From Chrysomallon squamiferum (Eukaryota; Mollusca; Gastropoda; Neomphalida; Peltospiridae): a DNA stretch of 32,500 nucleotides. The DNA lies in assembly GCA_012295275.1 (NCBI GenBank), contig CM022672.1, forward strand, positions 18,179,894 to 18,212,393, read 5' to 3'. The notes under the pieces were generated by a model. The model did no database searches and was not told where the DNA came from. It saw nothing but the letters and a program-made list of their open reading frames with translations. Below, in pieces: positions 1-12,814 of the stretch (its first letter is position 1; every line of letters starts with the position of its first letter). Made by a program: the position numbers and the translations under genes.

Positions 1-298
1 GTACATGAAGACACATGTAGTATTTGTACAGATACAAACATACAAATGTACGAAATTATACATACACATGTTTGTATCTAATTACAGTATAGGCGTATAC
101 AGTCTGAAATGGTTTGACCATTTATTTGCAGTTACGTAAATATATTTGCGCAGTTGATCTCACTGTAATGTTACTGTATTTAATTGTTAAAAACATCCAG
201 ATAGGAGTAGTAGTTCTCATAGTGGAAGTAGTAAAAAAAATAATAATAAATAAAAATACCATGACAGCGACGACGACGATAACAACCACAACAACATC

Positions 299-358
<60 letters not shown>

Positions 359-388
359 GACAGGCAACACAACACAACACAACACAAC

Positions 389-420
<32 letters not shown>

Positions 421-504
421 AATAATAATAAAGACAGGCAGCACAACACAACAACAACAACAACAACAACAATAACAATAATACTATTATATATTATATT
501 ACAG
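1..504. repeat. Intron 3' part with compound AAT/AACAC/AAC microsatellite
   Basis: This stretch precedes the splice acceptor of the chitin-binding exon and is read as the 3' part of an intron. Positions 297-478 are a compound microsatellite of (AAT)n, (AACAC)n and (AAC)n. It holds a higher-order duplication: the string AAGACAGGCA occurs at 357-366 and again at 431-440, each time after AAT units and before AAC units, so a block of about 74 bp has been copied. Positions 1-296 are AT-rich with no recognisable gene. Apparent reading frames here encode only poly-Ile, poly-Leu or poly-Gln and are microsatellite artefacts. Confidence 0.85.
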
Positions 505-767
505 GCAGTGATCCTAACCCGTGTCTGCCTCTCCCGGACGCTAACCCGGATCAGTCGTACCACCGCGCACTGCCAGGATTCTGCAACAAATTCGTCATGT
601 GCAACTTCGGCGTGCCCAACGAGGAGCCGGTGTTCTGCCCCGCCAGCGACAACGGCACTGAGACGATGTTTAACCCCGACCTACACGGGCCAGGGCTCGG
701 CGGGTGCGACCCTTCGTTTAACGACTGTGGGGGTGTTGTTGTGGCGCACCCAGACAAACTGGGATGA
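505..767 (+). CDS. Last exon of a secreted chitin-binding (peritrophin-A/CBM14-like) protein, 3' partial gene
   Basis: The exon reads in phase from the acceptor AG at 503-504 (an alternative AG lies at 507-508) to a TGA at 765-767, giving about 87 residues. It has six cysteines with spacing C-x19-C-x5-C-x11-C-x22-C-x6-C and the blocks FCNKFVMCNFG, VFCP and FNPDLHG. This is the type-2 chitin-binding (peritrophin-A, CBM14) pattern: six cysteines forming three disulfides, an aromatic residue near Cys2-Cys3, and CP...F before Cys5. The fourth gap is a little longer than usual. Such domains bind chitin in extracellular matrix, for example cuticle, gut lining or mollusc shell matrix. The domain nearly fills the exon, followed by a short GGVVVAHPDKLG tail. 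Signal peptide and any other domains would be in exons left of the window. The exon is clearly richer in G+C than its surroundings, as expected for coding sequence. Family call fairly sure; exact substrate unknown. Confidence 0.85.
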
Positions 768-831
768 ATGATTTCTGTTGCGAAATGTTAACTCAGTGCC
801 CACTTCTTGTTCACGTCTTTGTCGCTTTTCA

Positions 832-837
832 AATAAA
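832..837 (+). promoter_or_regulatory. Polyadenylation signal AATAAA of the chitin-binding gene
   Basis: A canonical AATAAA lies 65 bp after the TGA of the chitin-binding exon. A T/GT-rich downstream element (TGTATGTGTGTTTTATT plus a T run) follows at about 867-899. Together they mark a short 3' UTR and the end of this plus-strand gene. Confidence 0.75.
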
Positions 838-899
838 GAGGTTAGGTTTTATTTCTTGTAGATCTATTGTATGTGTGTTTTATTTTTTTTTTTTTTTTT

Positions 900-1085
900 A
901 TTCTGTTTCGTAATAAACAGAGTTGTGTCAAATTAAATGACGTATCAGAGGTTTCGTTACATAATTTTAATTAATTATGGCGACCCGGTTATGATGTAGT
1001 TGAAAATATAAATATAAATCCAAAACTAGCACAATATGTTGATAATAACAACAACGATAATAACAATACTACTACTACTAGACTT

Positions 1086-1142
<57 letters not shown>

Positions 1143-1553
1143 ACAACAACAACAACAATCATCATAATAATAATAATAAAAGGAATAAATCAAATATTTA
1201 ATTATACCTAGAAAGAGATTTATTTTTGCGAACTGTTAATAATGTGAGATATCAGATGCTGAATTCAACTGTAATAATTGTTATCACTATCAAAGAGTAC
1301 CTGAATATAATTATAATAGTATTTATTTATTTATGTATTTTTATTTTATTTTTAATTCGTGCAAAATGTCACGTATGACTGGGTCTTTAGACATTACCTT
1401 ATCTCGATTATACAATTTTATTAAAAAGCCGCAATCGTGAGCACTGAATAAACCATAATCGTATTTGTGAATAAACTGTAATCTTTTAATAACTTTATAT
1501 TACCACTATCTACTACTACTACTACTACTACTGCTACTAATATCTGCTTATAT

Positions 1554-1591
<38 letters not shown>

Positions 1592-1884
1592 ATAATAATA
1601 ATAATGAACGCACCAGACGATTTAAAAATTTATTCAACACCATACAAAATATATTGTACACGTGTACACACGTAAATAAACGAACAACAAACACATCCAC
1701 ATCGAACACACGTGATGTCAGGTTTTAAAATGAGTCAGTTTACTGGAAGCCACTTGTAAAATATCTTCTTTATCACAAATTTAGTATAAAAATAAACATT
1801 ACATGCCAGCAAAATTACTTAAAGTAACCTTTGTAATTCCTGTAGTTCAAAAAGATAAGTCAGTTACATCTCATATAGAAAAAA

Positions 1885-1931
<47 letters not shown>

Positions 1932-2493
1932 AAATAAAATAAATAAAAAAAAAAATAGTGAGAAGCATATTAAATACAAATTTAATCTGAAAATAATTAT
2001 TTCATTAAAATAACACCGATGCTCAAAATGCTTATACTTTAAATCTGTATAAACATATATAAAGTTGCTAAGATACGAAAGTTAATCTATTTGTTACATG
2101 AAAATTTCTGTTACGTTTTTCACTTTGTATTGAAGATTTTCTTAATTGTGTACACTATTAACTGAATCCAGTGACAGATTTCATTTTGACAAAGACAAGC
2201 TTTCTTTTAGATCATTTGCGATATTGGTCAATTTTAAATTTGATATTAAATTGTTGTTTTTAAAAATAAATATCTATCGTTTTAGCGTAAATATTGCATG
2301 GAGTCTGAAGATTGAAAATAATCTATTTCCAGAAAAGGAATTTATTTCTAATATATTTTAATTCAATAACAGATAATATAATTTAAAAAAAAAAAAATAC
2401 CCAAACATTTTAGATAAAAGAAAATTTATTTATTGTTTTATTTAACTTCCTTTTGCATACGTATATTAAACACAAAGAGAAAACGTATATTAA

Positions 2494-2566
<73 letters not shown>

Positions 2567-2995
2567 GATAAAAATAAACAAAAAAAAAAAAAAAAAATCA
2601 TACTGAAAATAAATAATGAAGATAATTAAAAATAATTAACAAAACAAAAACCCCTTCCCAAAGAAAAAAAAAAAATCTGTTTCTTTAGTTATTTTTATAT
2701 TTCAAACTAAACATTAAGTCATTACTTCTTTCTAAAATATATTTTAAAAATCCCTTTTGTTTTGGGCATTTTTTATTTTTATTTTTCTTTAAACATCATA
2801 ATCTGTAGAAACTGGCAAATGTTGCTAGCACCATTTAAATGAAAACACTAAGGTGGTTTGTACGTGCCTGGGAATGGACGAACTGGGTGCAGGAAACAAA
2901 ATGATGGAAGACGACAACATTTTTCTGATGAATTTCTGAAAAAAAAGAAAACCCCACCTACCTAACATAGCAAACGAGTTCTGCTTCGTTCTCCC
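900..2995. repeat. Intergenic AT-rich stretch with CTA, AAAT and AAT microsatellites
   Basis: No gene is recognisable. Visible structure: (CTA)n at 1086-1141 with AAC and AAT units after it; broken (CTA)n at about 1508-1590; (AAAT)n at 1881-1931; (AAAT)n passing into (AAT)n at about 2493-2562; and poly-A runs near 2384-2397 and 2580-2597. The open frame around 2146-2361 has AT-driven composition and no recognisable domain, so it is not called as a gene. Confidence 0.7.
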
Positions 2996-3064
2996 TCACC
3001 TTACTTGATCATAATTAAAGTAGGTGTTCATTGTAAACGGTTCTATAACGAGATTCCAAACCAG

Positions 3065-3315
3065 CTTTTGAAACGTGTCATTATTATTCTCGTCGCTATT
3101 TCTTATTATTGTTATTAAGGCACTGAATTTGTACAGCAGATTTTCGTAAAGTTTTGTGTGACCGCGGTTTCTTAAGTTACGAACACGCTTTAAGATGATT
3201 CTTTTGGAAAGTGTAATTATTATCCTCGTCGACATTTTTAGAATTAAGGCACAGAGTTGTAAGAGCAATATTTCGTAAAGCGTTATGTGGCCACTATTAC
3301 GAACATGCTACTTTA
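3065..3315. repeat. Diverged tandem duplication, ~136 bp period
   Basis: Copy 1 runs from about 3065 to 3192 and copy 2 from 3201 to 3315. Shared landmarks in the same order are CTTTTGRAA, TTATTATYCTCGTCG, ATTAAGGCAC, TTTCGTAAAG, a GTG(A/G)CC block, and TTACGAACA(C/T)GCT. Copy 2 is shorter by an internal deletion. The open frame on the minus strand across both copies is a by-product of the repetition; it encodes nothing recognisable. Confidence 0.8.
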
Positions 3316-3473
3316 TTAACATAGCCTTCGATTGAATTTAAAAACCGTAAACGTATCTGAAATTATATAATATATAAATCTGATCTGAGGAAAGGACATT
3401 AAAACACTTGGTGCTCGATATTGACTAACAATAATATCAAAATTACCTCTCTCTCTCTTTGTCTATCTGTCTG

Positions 3474-4834
<1,361 letters not shown>

Positions 4835-5322
4835 TTTATTTCGTTGTTGTACTACCAGATACCGTGGGAGTCTTCCAGTTGCTTTAGTACTAACAACATT
4901 CGATGTTTGGAATTTGCTGGCGTTTGCAAAAACCAAAACAATAAAAGACATTAAAATTGTTGTTAGGATTTTTTTTCATAATCGTAACATTGAGATTATG
5001 TAATTGTTTTTTTTTTTTTTTTTGGCTTTTAAAGGTAAACTTGTACTAGATGATGACGTTTTTGCATGTATTTTAATTTACAAAATAAATAGCACAAGTT
5101 CTAAACGACATTAGTAATTCAGTTTCCATTAAGGCAGAAAACGTGTATTTCTCAACAAAGAAAATTAAAAAGAAAAAAAAAAAAAAAAAGAAAAAAAGAA
5201 ACAATATCATTTACAAAATGAGCAAATTGGGTCGAAATTCATGAGCAAGATAACAAGACAAAAAATAGTCCACATTTCAGGATGATGTCCATAATTTATA
5301 TTTGTTTTTTGGAGGTCAAAGA
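4835..5322 (-). other. Prrx: Likely 3' UTR of the Prrx gene
   Basis: This is the region downstream of the Prrx stop codon at 5323-5325 on the minus strand. Read on the minus strand, a variant ATTAAA lies at 5072-5077 and a canonical AATAAA at 4835-4840, giving a 3' UTR of about 250 or 490 bp. Poly-A/T tracts at about 5005-5023 and 5171-5189 lie inside. Which signal is used cannot be decided from sequence. Confidence 0.4.
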
Positions 5323-5646
5323 TCACTGTGGCATTTGACCGTAAGATGAATGCATGACGTTGTATTCCTGCGCCTTCATCCGTAAGCAGGCTATACTAGA
5401 GCCTACATTTGGCGGAGGAGAATATGAGTGATTGGCCAGAGCACAGCTGGATGACGTAGTCACGGGACTGTAACTGGGAGGAGTGGGCCACGACAAATAG
5501 TCAGAGTTCATGGGGGAAGGTCGTGGCGTCATAGGTTGCTCGATTGGCGTGCTCTCTACGCTTCTACCCCCAAACACGTTCTGCCTCTGTGCCATCAGGT
5601 TTCTCTCGTTCCGTCGAAATTTGGCTCTGCGGTTCTGAAACCATAC
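5323..5646 (-). CDS. Prrx: Prrx homeobox gene, last coding exon: end of homeodomain, DYLSW segment, OAR motif
   Basis: On the minus strand the exon starts after a CAG acceptor at 5647-5649 with codon GTA and ends in TGA (5323-5325), giving 107 residues. Residues 1-14 (VWFQNRRAKFRRNE) are homeodomain positions 47-60, with Trp48, Phe49, Asn51 and Arg53 all intact and Gln at position 50. Next comes IEQPMTPRPSP then DYLSW, the spacing and wording seen in vertebrate PRRX1/PRRX2. The C-terminal SSIACLRMKAQEYN is an OAR motif, which modulates transactivation in this family. The rest is rich in Ser/Pro/Tyr. Prrx proteins are nuclear DNA-binding transcription factors, best known in vertebrate mesenchyme. 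The apparent open frame continues into the intron as poly-Leu because the acceptor is preceded by an (ATT)n microsatellite; that part is not coding. The phase-0 junction joins exactly to the exon at 7950-8137. Confidence 0.96.
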   Translation of the reverse strand, partial: VWFQNRRAKFRRNERNLMAQRQNVFGGRSVESTPIEQPMTPRPSPMNSDYLSWPTPPSYSPVTTSSSCALANHSYSPPPNVGSSIACLRMKAQEYNVMHSSYGQMPQ

Positions 5647-5649
5647 CTG

Positions 5650-5715
<66 letters not shown>

Positions 5716-5800
5716 CAACAACAACAACAACAACAGCAACAACAATATCAACAACAGCAACAATCATAACAGTAATAATAATAATGATGATGATGATTAT
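5650..5800. repeat. AAT/AAC microsatellite directly upstream of the Prrx splice acceptor
   Basis: Plus-strand (AAT)n fills 5651-5711, then (AAC)n with CAG interruptions to about 5761, then AAT/ATG units. On the minus strand this is (ATT)n running straight into ATTCCAG, so the microsatellite takes the place of a normal polypyrimidine tract. Confidence 0.9.
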
Positions 5801-5840
5801 GGTGACAGTAGTAATAGAAAACAATATTTGTAATAATTTG

Positions 5841-5870
5841 TGATGATGATGATGATGATGATGATGATGA
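5841..5870. repeat. (TGA)10 microsatellite in the Prrx intron
   Basis: Ten TGA units, with diverged GAT/ATG units on both sides (about 5781-5800 and 5895-5911). The remainder of the intron to about 6500 is AT-rich without a recognisable element. Confidence 0.85.
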
Positions 5871-6519
5871 CTACTACGACGGCGACAACTATAACGATGA
5901 TGATTATGATAAAAACAAGAACAACAATCTTTATAATGAAAGTGTGGATGTAAATAGGATAATAACGATCAGATGACAATGAAAGCAATAATAATAATTT
6001 ATAAATTTAAGCTGTTCGCTTTTCGCTGTTCATTCATTAATCTGTCAGTAATATCAATTCACATACGTACTGACCTGAGCATCACTCTGCTTATCTCTCC
6101 TACACACGACAGAAAAATGTCCAGAACTATTACCGTACACACAATTTATTTTATTTGCAAAAATTAGTAGTGAAAACTGAATAATACCGATTTATTACGC
6201 AGCTGTTGATAAGACAGAGTGCACTACTGCATCATTTATGATTTGGTTACATACAACACATGCTGCTGATTTAATCATAATAGTTTACACGAAGATACAT
6301 CATTCATTTGTGCGACTTTAAATAAAGAATATTGTAATGTATTATACCATATCGCTAAGTGTGTGATGTAAAAAAAAAAAACCTCTGTAATTAATGTTAT
6401 TATTCATAGTTATTATCGTTGTGGTTATTGTTGTTGCTGTTGTTGTTGCTATTATTGTGAATATTTTGGTTACTGTTGTTGCTGTTTTGTTGTCGTTATT
6501 GCTATTCTTATTCTTATTC

Positions 6520-6520
<1 letters not shown>

Positions 6521-6583
<63 letters not shown>

Positions 6584-6620
6584 AATAATAATAACAACAA
6601 CAACAACAACAACAACAACA

Positions 6621-6670
<50 letters not shown>

Positions 6671-6671
6671 C
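6521..6671. repeat. Self-complementary (AAT)n-(AAC)n-(ATT)n compound repeat
   Basis: (TAA)n occupies 6521-6572, (AAC)n about 6592-6620, and (ATT)n about 6621-6670. The outer arms are reverse complements, so the block could fold into a hairpin of roughly 50 bp with a central bubble and AAC-rich loop. It lies in the intron between the two Prrx homeodomain exons. Confidence 0.85.
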
Positions 6672-6841
6672 CACACACGTTTTATAAAAGTGAAGACCCA
6701 AGAGTGTTTTGTTTGGTCATAAATAACGTTCTCCAGCTGCATTTTGCTAGTTTACACTGATTCAACTCTAGGCAGCCTAAATTACATTTAAGCACGTTGG
6801 TATTAAACGTGACGGGTCGCTGGATCGGTAACCCTTGGTAC

Positions 6842-6882
6842 GCCCATATGGGCTATTGCTCGTTCCATCCGGTGGCCCGAGA
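6842..6882 (+). mobile_element. Possible SINE remnant (mollusc SINE-like core)
   Basis: The string ATGGGCTATTGCTCGTTCCA (6848-6867), followed by CCGGTG, closely resembles from memory a conserved stretch found in many mollusc SINEs (ATGGGCTATTTCTCGTTCCA, then CCAGTG). Only this short piece is present. The usual downstream body is missing and the sequence passes directly into the minisatellite. It opens with a perfect 12-bp palindrome, GCCCATATGGGC, at 6842-6853. The element family could not be confirmed without a search. Confidence 0.45.
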
Positions 6883-6886
6883 CTGA

Positions 6887-6972
6887 TAATGACGTCATGG
6901 TATATGTTTGTTTTTGTTTGATTTATGAATAAAAAATTAAATGAAATAATATAAAGTGTTTCTAATGACGTA

Positions 6973-7015
<43 letters not shown>

Positions 7016-7410
7016 TTTGTTTTATTTATGGATACAACATTAAATGAAATAACAATCCTTGTTTCTAATGACGTCACAATATTTGTTTGTTTCTCTTTTA
7101 TTTATGGATACCAAATTAAATGAAATACAATCCTTGTTTAATGACGTCAAATATATGTTTGTTTCTCTTTATTTATGGATACCAAATTAAATGAAATAAC
7201 AATCCTTGTTTCTAATGACGTCATGACATGTTTGTTGTTCTGTTTATGGACACAAAATTAAATGGAATGACGTTAAAATTTTGTTGTTCTGTTTATGGAC
7301 ACAAAATTAAATGAAAAAACAATCCTTGTTTCTAATGACGTCATAACTTGTTTGTTTTCGTTTTATTTATGGATACAAAATTAAATGAAATAACAATCCT
7401 TGTTTCTAAA
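6887..7410. repeat. Minisatellite, ~74 bp unit, seven copies, CRE core in most units
   Basis: Each unit starts with TAATGACGTCA, then an ATGTTTGTTT-type stretch, TTTATGGAYACAAAATTAAA, TGAAATAACAATCC and TTGTTTC. Unit starts fall at about 6887, 6963, 7066, 7139, 7213, 7265 and 7333. The full palindrome TGACGTCA (CREB/ATF site) is intact at 6890-6897, 7069-7076, 7142-7149, 7216-7223 and 7336-7343, and altered near 6966 and 7268. Unit 2 carries an internal (TA)n expansion at 6974-7012; units 5 and 6 are shortened. The array lies in the Prrx intron between the homeodomain exons. Confidence 0.9.
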
Positions 7411-7641
7411 TCCACTAACTTCCAGGCTGATCAGTAAGGCAAAATGTTTGTTACAGAAATGTATTTATTTATGCTGCATTCAATTACTGTTTTTATTTTA
7501 AGATTTCATTAATCATTCATATGCCTAAAAGGTGTATGTACGTATGTTTGTATTTAACATCTGTATTTTTATACATATTAACATGTATCATTTATGTTTT
7601 TAACATTTATATATATATATTCACACACAAATGTTACCAAC

Positions 7642-7644
<3 letters not shown>

Positions 7645-7674
<30 letters not shown>

Positions 7675-7780
7675 TGTATGTATGTATGTATGTATGTATG
7701 TATGTATGTATGTATGTATGTATATATGTATGTATGTATTTATGTATATATGTATGTATGTATGTATATATATGTATGCA
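7645..7780. repeat. (TATG)n microsatellite
   Basis: A clean TATG run covers about 7645-7721, then imperfect TATG/TATT/TATA units to 7780. It is in the Prrx intron, about 170 bp from the donor site of the upstream exon. The frames read from it (CMYV repeats) are artefacts. Confidence 0.92.
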
Positions 7781-7910
7781 TAATATTTGCAGACGGACGT
7801 ATAAGAACCTAGTATTGAGTTTTCAAATTTATTTCATTTATTTTTATTCAGTTATATTTTTCGAAAATTCTGTTATCTTTGAAATTAGGTCTAATACTTT
7901 GACGTATTTA

Positions 7911-8186
<276 letters not shown>

Positions 8187-8460
8187 TTATAAATATATAA
8201 ATATTTGTAAAAATGAAAAATGTTTGATAATGATTGCCCATCTCAGAAGAAATATTTTCATTTTTTTCCTTATGCCAGTATCTTTGATAAACCTGTTTAG
8301 AACGGGAAATAAGCCAGTCCACAATGCACAAAAGTGTGAACATGCCTACGTACACTGACATATTACGCTTTACAGATTTGTTTAGGAACCACAGCTAAAT
8401 TAAATAAATCTAAATTAACACATTTGGCGTAGATAATAGTATTTTCTAAAAATAACCACT

Positions 8461-8830
8461 GTCACACCGTTACAACCAATCGAGACTCTCGGATGCATTC
8501 ACTCCTTCCTGCTCCATCGTGCACCTCGAACCACGCGACCTGGAGCAGAGAAAGCAGCCGAGGAATAAAACTTTGATCGATGGAGCAATAATTTGCCACG
8601 GGGAGACGAGCCGGAATGCAGATAAACATCTCTTTCCGTGGATCCTTAAAAATGACTCAACATCAGTCCCGTTTATACGTCTGCGGCAATATCACACTTT
8701 ATATTTCCTGACGAACGCAACATTCGCTCGAGTCAGTTTGAGATGGAACCTTTACACCTGACTAGTTCTGAACAGGTACGTGTAGGCGCACAGACGCCGC
8801 ATCACTGGATGTCGAATAAATCAAGTAAGG
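8461..8830. other. Complex-sequence island 5' of the homeodomain exon
   Basis: About 370 bp of balanced, CpG-containing sequence in otherwise AT-rich DNA, starting 320 bp upstream of the homeodomain exon (Prrx orientation). An 80-codon open frame on the plus strand (8519-8761) has no recognisable domain. It contains TTTACACCTG near 8750, which resembles a T-box half site. A cis-regulatory element is a reasonable guess because of position, not proven. Confidence 0.35.
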
Positions 8831-8936
8831 AAGAGATGGCAGAAACTGGTGCCCAAATCCCGCGTGTCTTTTCTAATCCATTGGTATTTGATGCAAGCTG
8901 CGTATGAATGTTTAAATACCCGTGTTTGTACAGAGA

Positions 8937-8942
8937 GGGAGG

Positions 8943-9026
<84 letters not shown>
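8937..9026. repeat. (GA)n microsatellite
   Basis: GGGA units lead into an uninterrupted GA run at about 8947-9026. The Arg-Glu and Ser-Leu frames across it are artefacts. The next 500 bp hold (TA)n near 9220, poly-A near 9265-9283, AAAC/AAAT units, a short CT run near 9417-9432 and poly-T at about 9512-9539. Confidence 0.93.
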
Positions 9027-9029
<3 letters not shown>

Positions 9030-9511
9030 GGGTATTAAAACAGTTCTTGAACTTGGTCCTGTTCAATGACTAATTAAAAATTTCAGTTTGAAAAACGATA
9101 AAAGTATTTTTCGCTTAATTAATTAATATTTAAATGTTTATTACGATATGCTGATATAAACATTGGCTTTTTTATTTACATTTGTACCGTAATTCATTAC
9201 GATAATAATAGCATGAAAGTATATATATATATAAAAAAAAAAAACGTTATAAAATTACAAAGAAAAAAAAAAAAAAAAAAAAATGAAAAGTAGGGATGTA
9301 ATAAAACAATACTAAAACAAACGAACGAACAAAACAAACAAACATATAAATAAAATAAACATAAACATAAACAAAAACAAAAAATAATAAGAAGAACAGA
9401 AATAATAAATACATTTCTCTCTCTCTCTCTCTCCTCCCGAAAGGACAATGAATGCATGTTGTTGGGTTGAATGGGAAATTATAAAAAAAAAATTAACATT
9501 TCCGGACTTCA

Positions 9512-9542
<31 letters not shown>

Positions 9543-9559
9543 GAGTTCTACGAAAAGGT

Positions 9560-9885
9560 CCAATCACTCTGAGTGCCAGAGAATGAAAATATGGCGGCAC
9601 CACTTGTAACCCGGCTCTAAATCACGTAAAGAAACAAAAACTTTTGAGAATAAAAATGTCTCAAATAACCAAACGTGTCTCTCTGGACAGACTTATGAGC
9701 ACAGGAATATTTAGCTTGTCTTTAGAATGATTTACGAAGACGGTTCGGGCAGGCGACGAACGAGATACAATCTAAGTATCGCGAAATCGAGTTCTTCACG
9801 GCTGTAAGAAAGCGAGAAGTTTGAAACAGTGCGGAAGGTCATGGCAAAAGGTCACCGTGAACACTGCAACGTTGTTGGCCTGTAT
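9560..9885. other. Complex-sequence island with duplicated AGGTCA half sites
   Basis: Non-repetitive, moderately CpG-containing sequence without a recognisable coding frame. It contains AGGTCA at 9836-9841 and again at 9849-9854 in the same orientation (7-bp spacer). The second is followed by CCGTGAAC, which makes an imperfect inverted pair. ATGGCGGC near 9591 resembles a YY1/Pho site. Confidence 0.35.
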
Positions 9886-10071
9886 TATTATTATTATCAA
9901 GCCGGTGACGTTGCTTGCTATCGGATTACTTTGAGAAATTAATTAATTTTTTGTTTGTTTTTGTTTTGTGTGTGTGTGAAAAGTGATTTTGTGTCAGAGC
10001 AGGCGAAATGTGACAAAAAACCGATGTTGGACTGTTCATTTGCAGTCATCGACCTTAGAGAAAAATTGGAG

Positions 10072-10191
<120 letters not shown>

Positions 10192-10439
10192 TTGCTTAAT
10201 ATGCCAGAAGACGAAAAAGAAGAAGTGATAACAGTAATAGCAGCATTAGTTATTGATGTTGAAGTTGGTGAAATGGCAAAAGAGCAACCTCGATAGTAGA
10301 AGTAGAGGCGAAAGTTATCATGGTAAAAGTTCCTATGAAACTAATTTATGATCTTTTAATACCAGGTTCAGTCAGTTATCACACTAATTAAATTAGTAAT
10401 TTACCTCATTCAGTGATACACATTAGCTCATTTGTGTAC

Positions 10440-10565
10440 AAAAAGGCTAAAGGTTACAATAGCGTGACGTCATAAAAGTGTTTACGTAACGTTTCCTATT
10501 TTGCATTTCCTGGACTAGCTGGTTGTCAACCTATCGCCATGGTTCTACTAGTTTACTGATTCTAA
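10440..10565. promoter_or_regulatory. Island with perfect CRE and TTACGTAA bZIP palindromes
   Basis: TGACGTCA (10465-10472) is followed nine bases later by TTACGTAA (10482-10489), a CREB/ATF and a PAR-bZIP/C-EBP type palindrome. A further palindrome, GGTTGTCAACC, lies at 10521-10531. The sequence is single-copy-looking and embedded in AT-rich DNA. Regulatory function is inference. Confidence 0.35.
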
Positions 10566-10599
10566 CAATGCAAGTAAGTATTTATCTGCAATATTTATA

Positions 10600-12430
<1,831 letters not shown>

Positions 12431-12513
12431 AAATTTTAAAAAAAATAATAATAATAATAATAATGTTACTATATATATTGAGGCAGGTTTATTACTTTAT
12501 ATTATTGTATGTA

Positions 12514-12517
<4 letters not shown>

Positions 12518-12567
<50 letters not shown>

Positions 12568-12571
12568 TGTG
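12518..12571. repeat. (GT)n microsatellite
   Basis: A GT run with one ATGTG interruption, followed by GA-rich sequence to about 12620. Confidence 0.92.
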
Positions 12572-12749
12572 TTTATGAGAGCGAGAGAAACAGAGAAAGA
12601 GAGAGACAAAGAGAGAGAGACATGACAGAAACATCCTTTGAAATATATACATTGGGAAAGTCATGACTCAGCATGTGGTAGAAAACGAACTGTAAATTAA
12701 TTTCAATGAAAAACAACTAAAATACCTAGTTATATATATTCTACATATT

Positions 12750-12751
<2 letters not shown>

Positions 12752-12814
<63 letters not shown>

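Noticed and set aside
5650-5763. Extension of the Prrx open frame upstream as poly-Leu
   Set aside because: It is the translated (ATT)n microsatellite of the intron. The acceptor at 5647-5649 and the exact homeodomain junction with 7950 show the true exon start.
7642-7780. Tyr/Met/Cys-rich small proteins at TATG and similar repeats, also at 12741-13037, 21842-22257 and 22894-23214
   Set aside because: All are translations of TATG, CA or GT microsatellites.
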